From contig NZ_JYLI01000017.1 in assembly GCF_001439785.1 (NCBI RefSeq), positions 1 to 64,000 of the forward strand: DNA of 64,000 nt. The letters are read 5' to 3'. The translations under genes and the position numbers were made by a program. Positions 22,053 to 31,089 of the stretch are shown here, in pieces; the stretch's first letter is position 1; each line of letters begins with the position of its first letter. This DNA comes from Pseudomonas poae. GTDB lineage: Bacteria; Pseudomonadota; Gammaproteobacteria; Pseudomonadales; Pseudomonadaceae. The notes below the pieces were generated by a model. The model was given only the letters and a program-made list of their open reading frames with translations. It had not been told where the DNA came from and ran no database searches.

Positions 22053-23498
22053 TCACGACATTGCATCGGGGTTTTTCTTTTTCCGGCGCGAGATGGAAAG
22101 CACGTTGCCCATATCAGTGACCTCCCCCAAAGCCTTAGCCAAAGCTCGGTCAAAGAGCTCGATAGCTTTACGTTTCTCTGGCAGCGCCGCTTCGGGATTG
22201 TTTCGGTAGTGCCGAGAAACGACACCTGTCTGGCCATGAGCCTGAAGGAGATCTGACAAACGATCATCAACACCGTGCTTCTGCATCAGCTGTGTGCAGG
22301 TCCGGCGCAGGTCTCTCGGGGAGAACGTCGGGATCTTCGCACCAGCGATTAACGCGTGCTTGGAATCCAGCCAATCTGCAACGGCATGGGTCGGACTACT
22401 GATCACAAAGGGCTGTTTACCGTGTGTAGTCCAGGGCCATGGATGATCACCATTGATTTCCCGTACTTGCCGCATTATGGCAATGGCTCGATCGGAGAGC
22501 GGTACCAAATGCGGCCGGCTCATGGTCTGACCACCTCGCCCCTTGCGGTGAATTAATAGCACCGTGCCCGCGTCTAGATCGTAGTCCCCCCAAGTGGTTT
22601 CGATCAGGTTCTTGATCCGCTGACCGCCAGTTGATATGACAAACTTGAATAGCAGCGCCATTACCGGACCAATTCCGTCTGTACTCTGAACCGTCTCCCA
22701 GAATTGCTTAAGCTCAGCATCAGACAGGGCTCGTTCGACAGGGGCCGAGACTTTATCGACCTTCACCATTGCTGCAGGGTTGATCTCAAGGCTATAGGTC
22801 TTCGCATTGGAGCGACCAACCACACTCTCAGCCGTGAGCCCATGGTTGAATGCCGCCACCAGAAACGAACGCATACGATCCGCCTGCACTTTGGAGCCGC
22901 GCTCCCAGATCGGGTTGAGAATGGTGAGGATGTGGTCAGCCCTAATATCTCGGGCCTTCATCCGCATTACCTCAGGGTGGGGCTCTTGCATGTTCGTCTT
23001 GAGCAGCCGTTCCAACTCCTTCACGACGCCAGGTGTCGCCTTCACGCGGCGCGACTCAATGTAATCCAAGAACAAATCGTGAAAGCTTCCGCGGGCCGCT
23101 TCAATTTCGGCGAGGCGGAAACGTTCTAGCCGTTCCGCTTCTTCCAATGCGGCTGTGGCTGCACGACTAGCCGCGGCCGCTACTTGTTGCACCGAGATGT
23201 GCTCCAAGTACTTGGCAATACCGCCAGCGGCAGCCGCCTCAACTGAAATTCGCAAAGCCTCACCCCGGATACCATCCAAGCTCTGCTCGTCTGTACCCAC
23301 GCGCGGCTTCTTCGCAAGCGTCCCGAGAGGCAGACGCTTGTCGCTGTCAGATGTGCGTTCCCGATAGTAGGCCTGAATAGCTCCGGAAGCTTTACGTTCG
23401 AGCAGCAAAGTCCCCTTTCCGCGAGAGCCGACCGGCTCCGACTGACGAGTCTTTACCGCATAGGCTTCCATCTCGGTCATTCGAGTACGCTTAGCCAT
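22053..23498 (-). CDS. int: Tyrosine-recombinase integrase of the element
   Basis: This 481-residue integrase inserts the element into, and excises it from, the tRNA-Thr gene. ATG at 23498 has GGGGAA five bases upstream; the longer frame to 23612 is less likely. The N-terminal part carries an arm-binding region (to about 135, including a helical stretch) and a core-binding domain (about 137-240). The catalytic domain shows R294 in GGQRIKNLIE, the RDLRR box at 395-399, H421 in AHGQT and the likely nucleophile Y431 in SRHYRNN. The usual first histidine of the HxxR box is arginine (R395), a variant also seen in other island integrases. The gene reads inward from attR, 160 bp from it. Confidence 0.95.
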   Translation of the reverse strand: MAKRTRMTEMEAYAVKTRQSEPVGSRGKGTLLLERKASGAIQAYYRERTSDSDKRLPLGTLAKKPRVGTDEQSLDGIRGEALRISVEAAAAGGIAKYLEHISVQQVAAAASRAATAALEEAERLERFRLAEIEAARGSFHDLFLDYIESRRVKATPGVVKELERLLKTNMQEPHPEVMRMKARDIRADHILTILNPIWERGSKVQADRMRSFLVAAFNHGLTAESVVGRSNAKTYSLEINPAAMVKVDKVSAPVERALSDAELKQFWETVQSTDGIGPVMALLFKFVISTGGQRIKNLIETTWGDYDLDAGTVLLIHRKGRGGQTMSRPHLVPLSDRAIAIMRQVREINGDHPWPWTTHGKQPFVISSPTHAVADWLDSKHALIAGAKIPTFSPRDLRRTCTQLMQKHGVDDRLSDLLQAHGQTGVVSRHYRNNPEAALPEKRKAIELFDRALAKALGEVTDMGNVLSISRRKKKNPDAMS

Positions 23499-23501
23499 TC
23501 T

Positions 23502-23533
23502 TTCCCCGTTTTCCCCATCCGTTCCCCGTTTCT
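23502..23533. repeat. TTCCCCGTT words, possible integrase arm sites (right)
   Basis: TTCCCCGTT occurs at 23502-23510 and 23522-23530 with the related TTCCCCATC between. The 13-mer GTTCCCCGTTTCT at 23521-23533 is identical to 8481-8493 near the left end. The first copy overlaps the ribosome site of the integrase gene, so binding here could also repress it. Confidence 0.5.
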
Positions 23534-23658
23534 CATGCAAAGGTACGCTAACAGGTGAAACATAGAAAGACACCGAATTGGCTACAGACCAAGTAAAACC
23601 TAGACCAAGCAAAACAAGTGATACTCGATGAAGCGGGGCGAAGCCTCAGAGCAAACGG

Positions 23659-23705
23659 CTTGTAATCAGTAGTTCCCGGGTTCGACTCCTGGTGCCGCAC
23701 CATAT
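23659..23705. other. attR: displaced and decayed 3' end of tRNA-Thr
   Basis: This 47-base copy of the tRNA 3' end differs from attL by one substitution in the variable arm and one missing G in the acceptor arm (GCCGCACC in place of GCCGGCACC). It has no 5' half, so it is not a tRNA gene. As the displaced original end it is free to mutate. Confidence 0.9.
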
Positions 23706-23708
23706 CTC

Positions 23709-23731
23709 AAAGCCCCGCAATGCGGGGCTTT
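23709..23731 (+). terminator. Original terminator of tRNA-Thr
   Basis: AAAGCCCCGCA and TGCGGGGCTTT pair perfectly with almost no loop and are followed by a GT-rich tail. It directly follows attR, where the terminator of the uninterrupted tRNA would be. Confidence 0.7.
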
Positions 23732-23936
23732 GTGGTTTCTGGGGTTTGGGAATTCCTCAACAGTTGATATCCCGTTTTCGTCAAAACGTCCACATCCAGA
23801 AATCAAGTACCCCACGCTCGGCGCCAACAACCCTTCTTCTTTCACTCCAACCTGCACCACGTCAGCGGAGATGAGCAAGGCGGTGATTGATGGTGTGATG
23901 AAGGAATTGCAGTCGCGCAGCCATATCAAACATTAA
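23730..23936 (+). pseudogene. Possible remnant of a host gene next to attR
   Basis: A short frame ends ...SAEMSKAVIDGVMKELQSRS plus four more residues, which reads like the helical C-terminus of a real protein, but the part before it has no ribosome site and unlikely composition. It could be the tail of a gene broken long ago, or chance. I do not recognise it. Confidence 0.25.
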
Positions 23937-24186
23937 GCAAACGTGCGCTGAGCCCCTCTTATAAAAAATAACTTTCAGATAAACACATCTCTGTGGCAAG
24001 CCCGCTCTCGCCACAGAGGCTCCGGTTTGCTGCGCGACAGCGCTAAGTCGAAGATTTGGCGGAGGCTCCCACATAAGCGATGCGTTGCAGCCCAAATCGT
24101 GGCACTTCGCCACTTTTTTCAATTGACACCCCTGCCCCACTCCGTTAAAAACCCCGCCTTGCTTTTGCTTTCCTATCGAGACATGG
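23937..24186. other. Intergenic region with REP-like palindrome
   Basis: At about 23989-24020 CTGTGGCAAGCCCGCT and its partner TCGCCACAGAGG form a degenerate REP-like stem. The rest should hold the promoter of the CHASE2 gene, but no clear boxes are seen. Confidence 0.5.
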
Positions 24187-25572
24187 ATGTTGTCGACTCT
24201 CTGGCTGTTCACTAAACGTCGCTGTCTGCTGGCGGTCATCATCGTAGCGCTCGCGATTCTCGACCCTTTCGGCCTGGCCAGTTCCAGCGACAAGGCGTCG
24301 GCGCAGTGGCTCAACCGCATGCTCTCCAGCAGTTACCCCAGCGTTGGGCAGCAGCATGTGGCGGTGGTGTTGATCGATGATGACTACCTGATGCGCAACG
24401 GCACTTCGTGGCCGATGCCCTATGGTGAGCAGAGCAAGCTGTTCAAGCGTTTGCTCGCCTACAAGCCCCAGGCGGTGTTTGCGGACCTGCTTTACAGCCA
24501 TGATCACTCGCTGGGCGATCCCACGCGCGGCAGTCAGTTGCTGGCCAATGTGTTTGAGCGCTATCAGCGTCAGGGCATTCCGTTGTGGCTGGCCAATACC
24601 GGCCAGACGCGTGGTGAAGAAGGCCAGGCCAACACGCTGGCCCCCTTCACGCAGGTCAGCCGCCCGGCGCTGGTGAAGTGGGAAGACGTGGACGACCAGT
24701 ACCCGCTGGCGGTGCACACACAGGTGGGCCTGATGGAAACGCCCGCGCTGGCGCTGTATCGCGTGTTCTGCGCAACGCGGCACTGCGACACGCCCCCCGT
24801 GGACGCCGAAGCCGCCGCGCAGCGCCAGCCGATTGCGGTGCAATGGGGGCTGAAGTTGTCGCCGGACCAGGCGCGTATCGCTGACATCGCCGACGCCAAG
24901 CCGCCGCGACATTTTCTGCTGGACGCGGTGATGCAGTTTTTCCAGGCGGTGTTCTGGAAACTGGATGACTCGGCTCAGCAAGTCTACCCCTACACGTTAA
25001 CGCTGACCGCCAGCGACCTGGAAGTCACCAGCCCCGAAGATCAGGCCCTGATCGCCGAACTGCTGCGCGGTCGCCTGGTACTGGTCGGTGCCCGTATTGA
25101 GTCTACCGGCGACCTGGTGGAGTCACCCGTACACGGCCAACTGCCCGGCGTGTATCTGCATGCCATGGCCCTGGATAACCTGATCAACAAGGGCATGGAC
25201 TACAACCACGAACCCGCCAATCTTTCCCGCCTGCCTGTCAATGGGCTGGACCTGCTGGAACTAAGCCTGCTGGCGCTGATTGCCTTGCTCAAGGAGCTTC
25301 AGAGGCGCATGCAGGCGGGCCACAGCACCTTTACCTTTTGCCGACGCCAGGAAGCATGGTTTTTCTCCTCACCCTATCCGTCCTGGCTGCTGGTGATGTC
25401 ATTGCTCATTGCTTTGAGCATTGTGCTGAGCTGTAACAGCATCACCCCGGTCAACGTGCTGGGCATCATTTCGCTGTCATTGGTGTTGTTCAGCGAGCGC
25501 ATCGAAGCCTTCTTCGATGGCGAGCGCTCTGACCGACCGCTGCGTGATTCAACTCAAGGAACCCAAGGATGA
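24187..25572 (+). CDS. CHASE2-domain membrane protein without an output domain
   Basis: This 461-residue protein has an N-terminal membrane helix (CLLAVIIVALAILDPFGLAS), a large periplasmic CHASE2 sensor domain from about 35 to 335 (VAVVLIDDDYLMRNGTSWPM and the closing LRGRLVLVGARIESTGDL, PVHGQLPGVYLHAMALDNLI are typical) and two or three C-terminal membrane helices at about 355-440. CHASE2 proteins usually end in a kinase, cyclase or GGDEF domain; here there is only a short 25-residue tail. It probably senses an extracytoplasmic signal and passes it to a partner. Its stop overlaps the next gene by four bases, and an M48 peptidase follows, so the three likely work together in the envelope. 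Confidence 0.85.
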   Translation: MLSTLWLFTKRRCLLAVIIVALAILDPFGLASSSDKASAQWLNRMLSSSYPSVGQQHVAVVLIDDDYLMRNGTSWPMPYGEQSKLFKRLLAYKPQAVFADLLYSHDHSLGDPTRGSQLLANVFERYQRQGIPLWLANTGQTRGEEGQANTLAPFTQVSRPALVKWEDVDDQYPLAVHTQVGLMETPALALYRVFCATRHCDTPPVDAEAAAQRQPIAVQWGLKLSPDQARIADIADAKPPRHFLLDAVMQFFQAVFWKLDDSAQQVYPYTLTLTASDLEVTSPEDQALIAELLRGRLVLVGARIESTGDLVESPVHGQLPGVYLHAMALDNLINKGMDYNHEPANLSRLPVNGLDLLELSLLALIALLKELQRRMQAGHSTFTFCRRQEAWFFSSPYPSWLLVMSLLIALSIVLSCNSITPVNVLGIISLSLVLFSERIEAFFDGERSDRPLRDSTQGTQG

Positions 25573-25934
25573 ACAGAAGCCTCATCGTATTGCTCACCGC
25601 CCTCTTTACTCAGGGCGCCTGGGCAGAAACCCACACCATCAACGCGTTCCTCGCCGACCCGGTGACGGTGCTGGATGAACAAGGTGCACCTCAGCGCGAC
25701 CTGGCGAAAAAAGACGCCCCCACCCAACCGCTGACGGTGCTGCAGTACAACTCGGCACTGGAAATCGTACAGGTGGAACTGGCCGGTCAGAAGGTGTGGC
25801 TGGATACCATGGATCTGCGCATCGAGCCGCCCCTGAAGGTGGTGGGCCTGCCCTGCGAAGGCCTGACCAAGAGCCAGGCAAAAAGCAGCCGCAATCATTC
25901 CACCATCGGTTTCGGTGCCGGCTGCAATCAATAA
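25569..25934 (+). CDS. Periplasmic SH3-like hypothetical protein, 121 residues
   Basis: ATG at 25569 overlaps the CHASE2 stop. A signal peptide (MNRSLIVLLTALFTQGAWA, cut before ETH) is followed by a small beta-rich domain: VTVLDEQGAPQRDLAKKD, LTVLQYNSALEIVQVELAGQ and KVWLDTMDLRIEP. The pattern resembles bacterial SH3 domains that bind cell-wall peptides. Two cysteines near the end (CEGLTK and GCNQ) may form a disulfide. It lies between a sensor and a peptidase gene. Confidence 0.75.
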   Translation: MNRSLIVLLTALFTQGAWAETHTINAFLADPVTVLDEQGAPQRDLAKKDAPTQPLTVLQYNSALEIVQVELAGQKVWLDTMDLRIEPPLKVVGLPCEGLTKSQAKSSRNHSTIGFGAGCNQ

Positions 25935-25949
25935 CAAAGGAGCGTCAGG

Positions 25950-27527
25950 GTGAAGGGATTTCTCGTGGCAGCCAGCCTGCTGGCAAGCGCGTTGCTCAGT
26001 GGTTGCGCAACCTTGAAGGGCGCCGACCAGGCGTTCCTCAACCTGGTGGGGCCGTCGACTCAATCCAGGGTCCAGGGCCACTACGTGGACAACACTGACG
26101 TGCGCCAGTACTACAAGCTCGACCCGCAGCGACAGAGCAAGCAACGCCTGAGCTACGACGGACGCGCAGTGCCGGCAGCGGAAGCGCGCCAGCAGAACCT
26201 GGTGGATATCCCGATGCTGCAGGTGTATTTGCAGGGCATCGTCACGCGCCTGTCCAAGGGCTGGCCGGGCGAGCTGCCGACCTTGCAGGTGAAGATCACC
26301 GACAGCTACAGCTTCGGGCCTGCGGCCGACCCCTACGGCAACCTGTTCGTGCCGCTGGGCATGCTGGATAACGTCGCCAGCGAAGACGAAATCGCCGCCA
26401 TGCTGGGCCACGAGATGAGCCACATCTTGCTGCATCACCATGACCGCATGGCCGCATTCCAGCAGCAGAAAGACATGTTCACCACTGTAGCGTCCACTGT
26501 CGCCCTGGCCACCATGGCCGCCGACACTCGTGTGGACCGCAGCTCCGGCACCATGAGGGTGTTCAGCAAGGACCCGGCCGGCACCCAGAAGACCATCGGC
26601 AATACCGTGCTCTACACCGCGCTGGCCAATACCTTTTCCGATCACGTGTGGAGCACCGCCTGGGGCCGCAGCCAGGAGGACCAGGCTGACCTGCTCGGCA
26701 CCGATCTGATGATTCGCGCAGGCTACGCCCCGCGCGCGGCCACCCACAGCCTGGAACGTCTCAACGATTTCCAGGGCAAGCAGAAGCCGTTGCTCGCGGG
26801 TTTTCTCACCGCACGCAAGAATGCCATGCAGGACTCGTTGCAGCAGTTCAATCTCAGCCAGTTCCAAAAGGAGCTGGACGTGCTGATCAAGGACGGCCTG
26901 GCCACCAGCATCACCGCCACCACGCAGTACTTCAACCGCTCGCACATGGCCGCGATGGACCGCGACACCGAGCTGCGCCAGTACCTGCAACGCGAATATC
27001 GAAAGGAACGCCGCGCACGGGTCAACCCTAAAAGCTGGGCGACGATGAAGAACACGCCGCAGGTGGCGAAGGCGCTGCAGGGCTATAAGGACGCGTACTT
27101 TGCCAATGACGCCCTGGAAAAAAACAAGGTGTCCGATGCCGACGCGTTTGTCCGCAAGGCGCTGGCGTCGCCGGTCAAGGATCAGCCGGGCATTCGACGC
27201 ACCGCGTACACCGTGCGCCTGGCCCAGGGCAAAGGCAGCGAGGCGGTGAAAGAGTTGCAGGCGATCAAGGACTGGTCCCTGGCCGGCCCTTCCACCTATG
27301 ACTTGATCATCAGCTACCATCTCAAGCGTGGCGACGGCCAGGCGGCGCTCGCAATGATCGACAAGGCCGAGCGCAACCTGGGCTCGGAGGAGCTGTTCAT
27401 CACCGAGAAACTGTTGGCCAACCAGCAGCTCAAGGACACGCAGCAGGTGCAAACCGTGTTGCGCAAGTGCGAGCAATACCCGACGCGCAAGGAAAACTGC
27501 AAGAAGCTCGCCCCGCAAAAAGCCTGA
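25950..27527 (+). CDS. M48-family metallopeptidase lipoprotein
   Basis: The start is GTG at 25950 with AAAGGAG eight bases upstream. A lipoprotein signal ends LLSGC, so Cys19 would be acylated; residue 20 is Ala, which favours sorting to the outer membrane. The M48 zinc site HEMSH is at 154-158, and the third ligand is probably the Glu in WGRSQEDQADLLG. The C-terminal 180 residues are helical and look like TPR repeats, as in the periplasmic quality-control protease BepA. It probably trims or clears misfolded outer-membrane proteins. It closes an operon with the CHASE2 and SH3-like genes. Confidence 0.88.
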   Translation: MKGFLVAASLLASALLSGCATLKGADQAFLNLVGPSTQSRVQGHYVDNTDVRQYYKLDPQRQSKQRLSYDGRAVPAAEARQQNLVDIPMLQVYLQGIVTRLSKGWPGELPTLQVKITDSYSFGPAADPYGNLFVPLGMLDNVASEDEIAAMLGHEMSHILLHHHDRMAAFQQQKDMFTTVASTVALATMAADTRVDRSSGTMRVFSKDPAGTQKTIGNTVLYTALANTFSDHVWSTAWGRSQEDQADLLGTDLMIRAGYAPRAATHSLERLNDFQGKQKPLLAGFLTARKNAMQDSLQQFNLSQFQKELDVLIKDGLATSITATTQYFNRSHMAAMDRDTELRQYLQREYRKERRARVNPKSWATMKNTPQVAKALQGYKDAYFANDALEKNKVSDADAFVRKALASPVKDQPGIRRTAYTVRLAQGKGSEAVKELQAIKDWSLAGPSTYDLIISYHLKRGDGQAALAMIDKAERNLGSEELFITEKLLANQQLKDTQQVQTVLRKCEQYPTRKENCKKLAPQKA

Positions 27528-27545
27528 CGCTGAAACGACGCGCAT

Positions 27546-27574
27546 AAAAAACCCCGAACCAGTCGGGGTTTTTT
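27546..27574. terminator. Bidirectional terminator between the M48 gene and oprD
   Basis: AAAAACCCCGA and TCGGGGTTTTTT form a symmetric stem around a short loop, with A and T runs on both sides. It can end both convergent genes. Confidence 0.88.
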
Positions 27575-27607
27575 ATCGCCTTGAATCAGGCGCGACGCCA
27601 AATCACT

Positions 27608-28909
27608 TTAGAACACGTTGATCGGGTAGTCGGCGAACAGGCGGATTTCGTTGCCGCCCACGTTGTACTGGTCGGCGTTGTTCGACACCCGCAGCCAGGA
27701 TGCGCGCGCGCGCAGGCTGAGGTCTTTGGCCGGGCCACCCTGGACCACGTACTTGAACTGGTTCCAGATCTCGCGCTCGGTACCATCGCCACGGCCGGTG
27801 CCGTCGTCGATGTTGGTGCCGCGCACGTAGGCAACGTTATAGGTCAGGCCCGGTACGCCGAAGGTGGCGAAGTCGATACCGTAGCCCACTTGCCACGAGC
27901 GCTCGTCCTTGCCGTTGAAGTCGGACCAGTAGGAGTTGGCCAACAGGATGGTGTTGCCGCCATCGCCGATACCGCCGGCGTTGCGGTAGCCGCCATACAG
28001 GTAGCCGGTGTCGCCGGTGCTGCGCTGGTGAGCGACGGTGAAGCTGTGCGCGCCAACGGCCCAGGTCGCGCCCAGGCTCCAGATCTTGTTGTCGCGGGCG
28101 TCAGCGTCTTTCTGGTTTTCCAGGGCGAAGCTGCGGTCCAGCTTTGTTTTGTAGCCGTTGAAGTCAAAGGTGAGCGACTGCTTCTCTGGCAGGGCCAGTA
28201 CGTAGTTGACGTTGACGTATTGCTTCTTCAGCACGTCCTGCATGTGGGAGGCATACAACGCAGCCGACAGGCTTTCGGTGAATTTGTAGCTGCCACCGAT
28301 GTAGTCGATGTTTTTGAGGCGGCCGCTGTCGGTGCCTTCGGCGCTCTTGCGCGCTTCCTTGGTGAAATGACCGGCGTCCAGTTGCAGGCCGGCAATCTCT
28401 TTGGAAACGATGGAAGTACCGGTGTAGGTTTCCGACAGCAAACGCGAGTTGTCGTACTGCAACACCGGCACGGCCGGAAACTGGTCCCCGTACTTGAGCA
28501 CAGTGTTGGACACACGAAACTTCACGGCAGCGCCGCCCTTGGCCAGGTCATGGGGGGCGGAACCAGGGTTATCGGTGGTGCCGTTGCCCTGTTTGAAGAA
28601 ATCGATACCGCCGGCGCCGGCGCGACCTTTACCGCCATCCAGACGAATGGCGTACTGGCCAATCACGTCCACACCCACGCCCACGGTGCCTTGGGTGAAA
28701 CCCGATTCCAGCTTGCCGATAAAGCCCTGGCCCCATTCGGCTTTGTCCTGCTTGCCGTTTTTATAATCACGGCTGATGTAGGCATTACGTGCGGCGATAT
28801 TCAGGTGGCTGTCTTCGACAAAACCCTTGGATTGCTCCTGATCGTTTGCCATGGCTGCCGATGCGCTCAAAATCCCCAGAGCGACCAGACTCATCCGTTG
28901 CTTCAACAT
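27608..28909 (-). CDS. OprD-family substrate-specific outer-membrane porin
   Basis: This 433-residue protein is an 18-strand beta-barrel channel of the OprD/Occ family, which takes up small acids, amino acids or peptides. The signal peptide MLKQRMSLVALGILSASAAM ends at Ala21. The mature part begins GFVEDSHLNIAARNAYISRD, followed by alternating aromatic strands, and the protein ends ...LFADYPINVF with the terminal phenylalanine needed for barrel assembly. AGGA lies ten bases before ATG. The substrate cannot be told from sequence. It stands alone, convergent with the M48 operon. Confidence 0.92.
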   Translation of the reverse strand: MLKQRMSLVALGILSASAAMANDQEQSKGFVEDSHLNIAARNAYISRDYKNGKQDKAEWGQGFIGKLESGFTQGTVGVGVDVIGQYAIRLDGGKGRAGAGGIDFFKQGNGTTDNPGSAPHDLAKGGAAVKFRVSNTVLKYGDQFPAVPVLQYDNSRLLSETYTGTSIVSKEIAGLQLDAGHFTKEARKSAEGTDSGRLKNIDYIGGSYKFTESLSAALYASHMQDVLKKQYVNVNYVLALPEKQSLTFDFNGYKTKLDRSFALENQKDADARDNKIWSLGATWAVGAHSFTVAHQRSTGDTGYLYGGYRNAGGIGDGGNTILLANSYWSDFNGKDERSWQVGYGIDFATFGVPGLTYNVAYVRGTNIDDGTGRGDGTEREIWNQFKYVVQGGPAKDLSLRARASWLRVSNNADQYNVGGNEIRLFADYPINVF

Positions 28910-29210
28910 TTCTTATATTCCTTATTACTGTTTGAGTACGCGCTGTGACACCAGGCCCCGTATCGCTTTTTCTGGTGTCGACTTTTTCCAGAACAAAAAA
29001 GGCCCGCGGACGACTGAACTGCCGCGGGCCTTTTTTTATTGGATGAGTCATGGCGGTTAGCCACAGGCGTTGGGCGCAATCCTAGTCGCGCGCTGAACTT
29101 TATGTCAATTTCGTGAATGTTCTGAGCTCAGAAGAAAAAACTCTAAACGGCCAGCTACACCGCTTGGGCTGACATTTTGGGCCAACCCCATTTTTTGATT
29201 CCGGCGTTCT
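28910..29210. other. Intergenic region upstream of oprD
   Basis: It carries the hairpin at 28995-29037 and an AT-rich stretch near 29090-29150 where the oprD promoter may lie. No gene is seen. Confidence 0.5.
28995..29037. terminator. Terminator behind the 67-residue gene
   Basis: GGCCCGCGG and CCGCGGGCC pair around a loop of about 15 bases, with AAAAAA before and TTTTTTT after, so it can work on both strands. On the minus strand it ends the small gene at 29211. Confidence 0.8.
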
Positions 29211-29414
29211 TCAGTTACGTGCCAGGTCACACAGCGCCGTCATCTCATCCTCGCTGAACAGCCCTGCCGGGTAGCGCTCATTCAAGACGCTGCGCAGGTC
29301 GGGCTGACGTGAGTCGTTTGCCTTCAACCACTGCGCCAGCGCATGAATTGCATCGCCATTCACCCGCGCCGGGTGATGCGTATACGTCTTGGACGAATTG
29401 CTGTGAGCATTCAT
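29211..29414 (-). CDS. Small hypothetical protein, 67 residues
   Basis: ATG at 29414 follows AGGGAGAG. The protein (MNAHSNSSKTYTHHPARVNG..., ending DEMTALCDLARN) is soluble and looks like a short helical bundle with VNGDAIHALAQWLKANDSRQ. Similar short proteins occur in other pseudomonads, but I know no function. It stands alone between oprD and aguA and has its own terminator. Confidence 0.65.
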   Translation of the reverse strand: MNAHSNSSKTYTHHPARVNGDAIHALAQWLKANDSRQPDLRSVLNERYPAGLFSEDEMTALCDLARN

Positions 29415-29554
29415 TTTCGCGCTCTCCCTACTGCGTGAGCGGCTAACTTACTCAAGGTTTATGACAGAACGTCACCGTCATTCACCGGGGGCCACTGTTA
29501 CGACAGCGATACAAGAGCTATGCCAATGTCTGCGGATTGCAGGCACGCAGACAC

Positions 29555-29588
29555 AAAAAAGCCCGCGACCTTGCCAGGGCGCGGGCTT
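29555..29588 (-). terminator. Terminator of aguA
   Basis: GCCCGCG and CGCGGGC pair around 12 bases; on the minus strand the stem is followed by TTTTTTGTG. It lies 60 bp beyond the aguA stop. Confidence 0.85.
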
Positions 29589-29648
29589 GCATGAGCACGT
29601 TGAAGTGATGGCCTTAATGCGTGCACTCCATCACTGTTACAACGGCAC

Positions 29649-30755
29649 TCAGTTTTTGTGCGGCGCTGGTTGCTGTTGAGTCAGGCAGTGAATATTGCCG
29701 CCGCCGAGTAACAGTTCACGTCCCGGCACCATCACCACTTCGTGCTGCGGGAAGAGGCCCTGGAGGATGTCCCTGGCCTGGCTGTCCAGCGGGTCGTCGA
29801 AGCTGGGTGCAATGATGCCGCCGTTGACGATCAGGAAGTTTACGTAGGAGCCGGCCAACCGCACGGTCGGGTTGCGTTCCTGACTGCCATCCACCGGATC
29901 CACGCCGGCGCACTCGTCCTCAGTGGCATACAGCGGCCCCGGAATCGGCATTTTGTGCACGATAAACGCGCGACCCCTGGCGTCGGTGCTGCTTTGCAGT
30001 ACATCCATGGCGGCATGGCAGCGTGTGTAGTTCGGGTCTTGCGGATCGTCGGTCCAGGCCAGCAACACCTCACCTGGACGCACGTAGCAACAGAAGTTAT
30101 CCACATGGCCATCGGTTTCGTCATTGAACAGGCCGTCCGGCAGCCAGATGATCTTGTCCACAGCCAAGTTGTCGCTGAGGACAGCCTCGATGGCCGCGCG
30201 GTCCATGTGCGGATTGCGATTGCGGTTCAGCAGGCATTCTTCGGTGGTAATCACCGTGCCTTCGCCGTCGACATGAATGGAGCCGCCTTCCAGCACAAAA
30301 CCTTCGGTGCGATAACGGGGCGTGCGTTCGATCTCGAGGATCTTGCCACCCACCTGCGTATCGCGGTTCCACGGCGCATAAAGACCGCCATCAAAACCGC
30401 CCCATGCATTGAAATCCCAGTTCACACCGCGCACTTCGCCACTGTCATTAATGACAAATGTAGGGCCGGTGTCGCGAACCCAGGCGTCGTCGCTGGACAT
30501 TTCCACCACACGAATATTCGGCACATCCAGGCGGGCGCGGGCGTTTTCGTACTGGCCGGCGGACACGGCCACCGTCACCGGTTCAAATCGCGCGATGGCC
30601 TTGGCCACGGCAACGTGAGCCGCTTGCGCCGGCTTGCCGCCCAGGCGCCAGTTGTCCGGGCGCTCGGGCCAGATCATCCAGGTCTGGGTTTGTGGCGCCC
30701 ATTCGGCAGGCATATGGAAGCCATCGGCGCGGGGTTTGCTGAGCAGGGTGGTCAT
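29649..30755 (-). CDS. aguA: Agmatine deiminase
   Basis: This enzyme hydrolyses agmatine to N-carbamoylputrescine and ammonia, the first step of agmatine use toward putrescine. The start [19 protein letters not shown] gives 368 residues, the usual length; an ATG three codons earlier (30764) is possible because GGAG lies close to both. Family motifs are present: [44 protein letters not shown], and the nucleophile Cys357 in GGGNIHC near the end. In P. aeruginosa it is paired with aguB and aguR; neither is adjacent here, so aguB would be elsewhere. Confidence 0.95.
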   Translation of the reverse strand: MTTLLSKPRADGFHMPAEWAPQTQTWMIWPERPDNWRLGGKPAQAAHVAVAKAIARFEPVTVAVSAGQYENARARLDVPNIRVVEMSSDDAWVRDTGPTFVINDSGEVRGVNWDFNAWGGFDGGLYAPWNRDTQVGGKILEIERTPRYRTEGFVLEGGSIHVDGEGTVITTEECLLNRNRNPHMDRAAIEAVLSDNLAVDKIIWLPDGLFNDETDGHVDNFCCYVRPGEVLLAWTDDPQDPNYTRCHAAMDVLQSSTDARGRAFIVHKMPIPGPLYATEDECAGVDPVDGSQERNPTVRLAGSYVNFLIVNGGIIAPSFDDPLDSQARDILQGLFPQHEVVMVPGRELLLGGGNIHCLTQQQPAPHKN

Positions 30756-31089
30756 GGCGATCATGGCTCCGAATGGGGTGAAGGTCGACTTTATAACGGA
30801 TAAAAATCGGCTTTGACAGGGATAAAAAAGGGTAGGCGACAAAGAGAACATCAAATAACCGATAACAATCGGGTTAATTGCAACTACTTACGCAGCGCCT
30901 TCGACTGCGTGTCGGTGGATCAATATGGCACGTAGCATTCTGACGACCTCGGCTTTTCAGGCGTGTATATCGCGATTGTGCAGGAGAGTCACGTAACCCC
31001 AGTGCACACATCGCGCTTGCGCCGCCTGACGCCACCACTCAAGCTATGCTTCATTTGCTTGATGTCCGTCTAAGGAAAAGGCCCCCGAC
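30756..31089. other. Divergent intergenic region aguA / rfbB
   Basis: These 334 bp should hold promoters for both directions. An AT-rich stretch with AACCGATAACAATCGGGTTA, a partial dyad, lies at about 30855-30876. No gene seen. Confidence 0.5.

Noticed and set aside
23641-23705. A second tRNA-Thr gene
   Set aside because: Only the 3' half is present, with a deleted acceptor base and no D-arm, so it is attR and not a gene.
24145-24981. A 278-residue minus-strand frame opposite the CHASE2 gene
   Set aside because: It has shadow composition (rich in R, H and Q), no domain and no promoter; the plus frame has clear membrane helices and a CHASE2 pattern.
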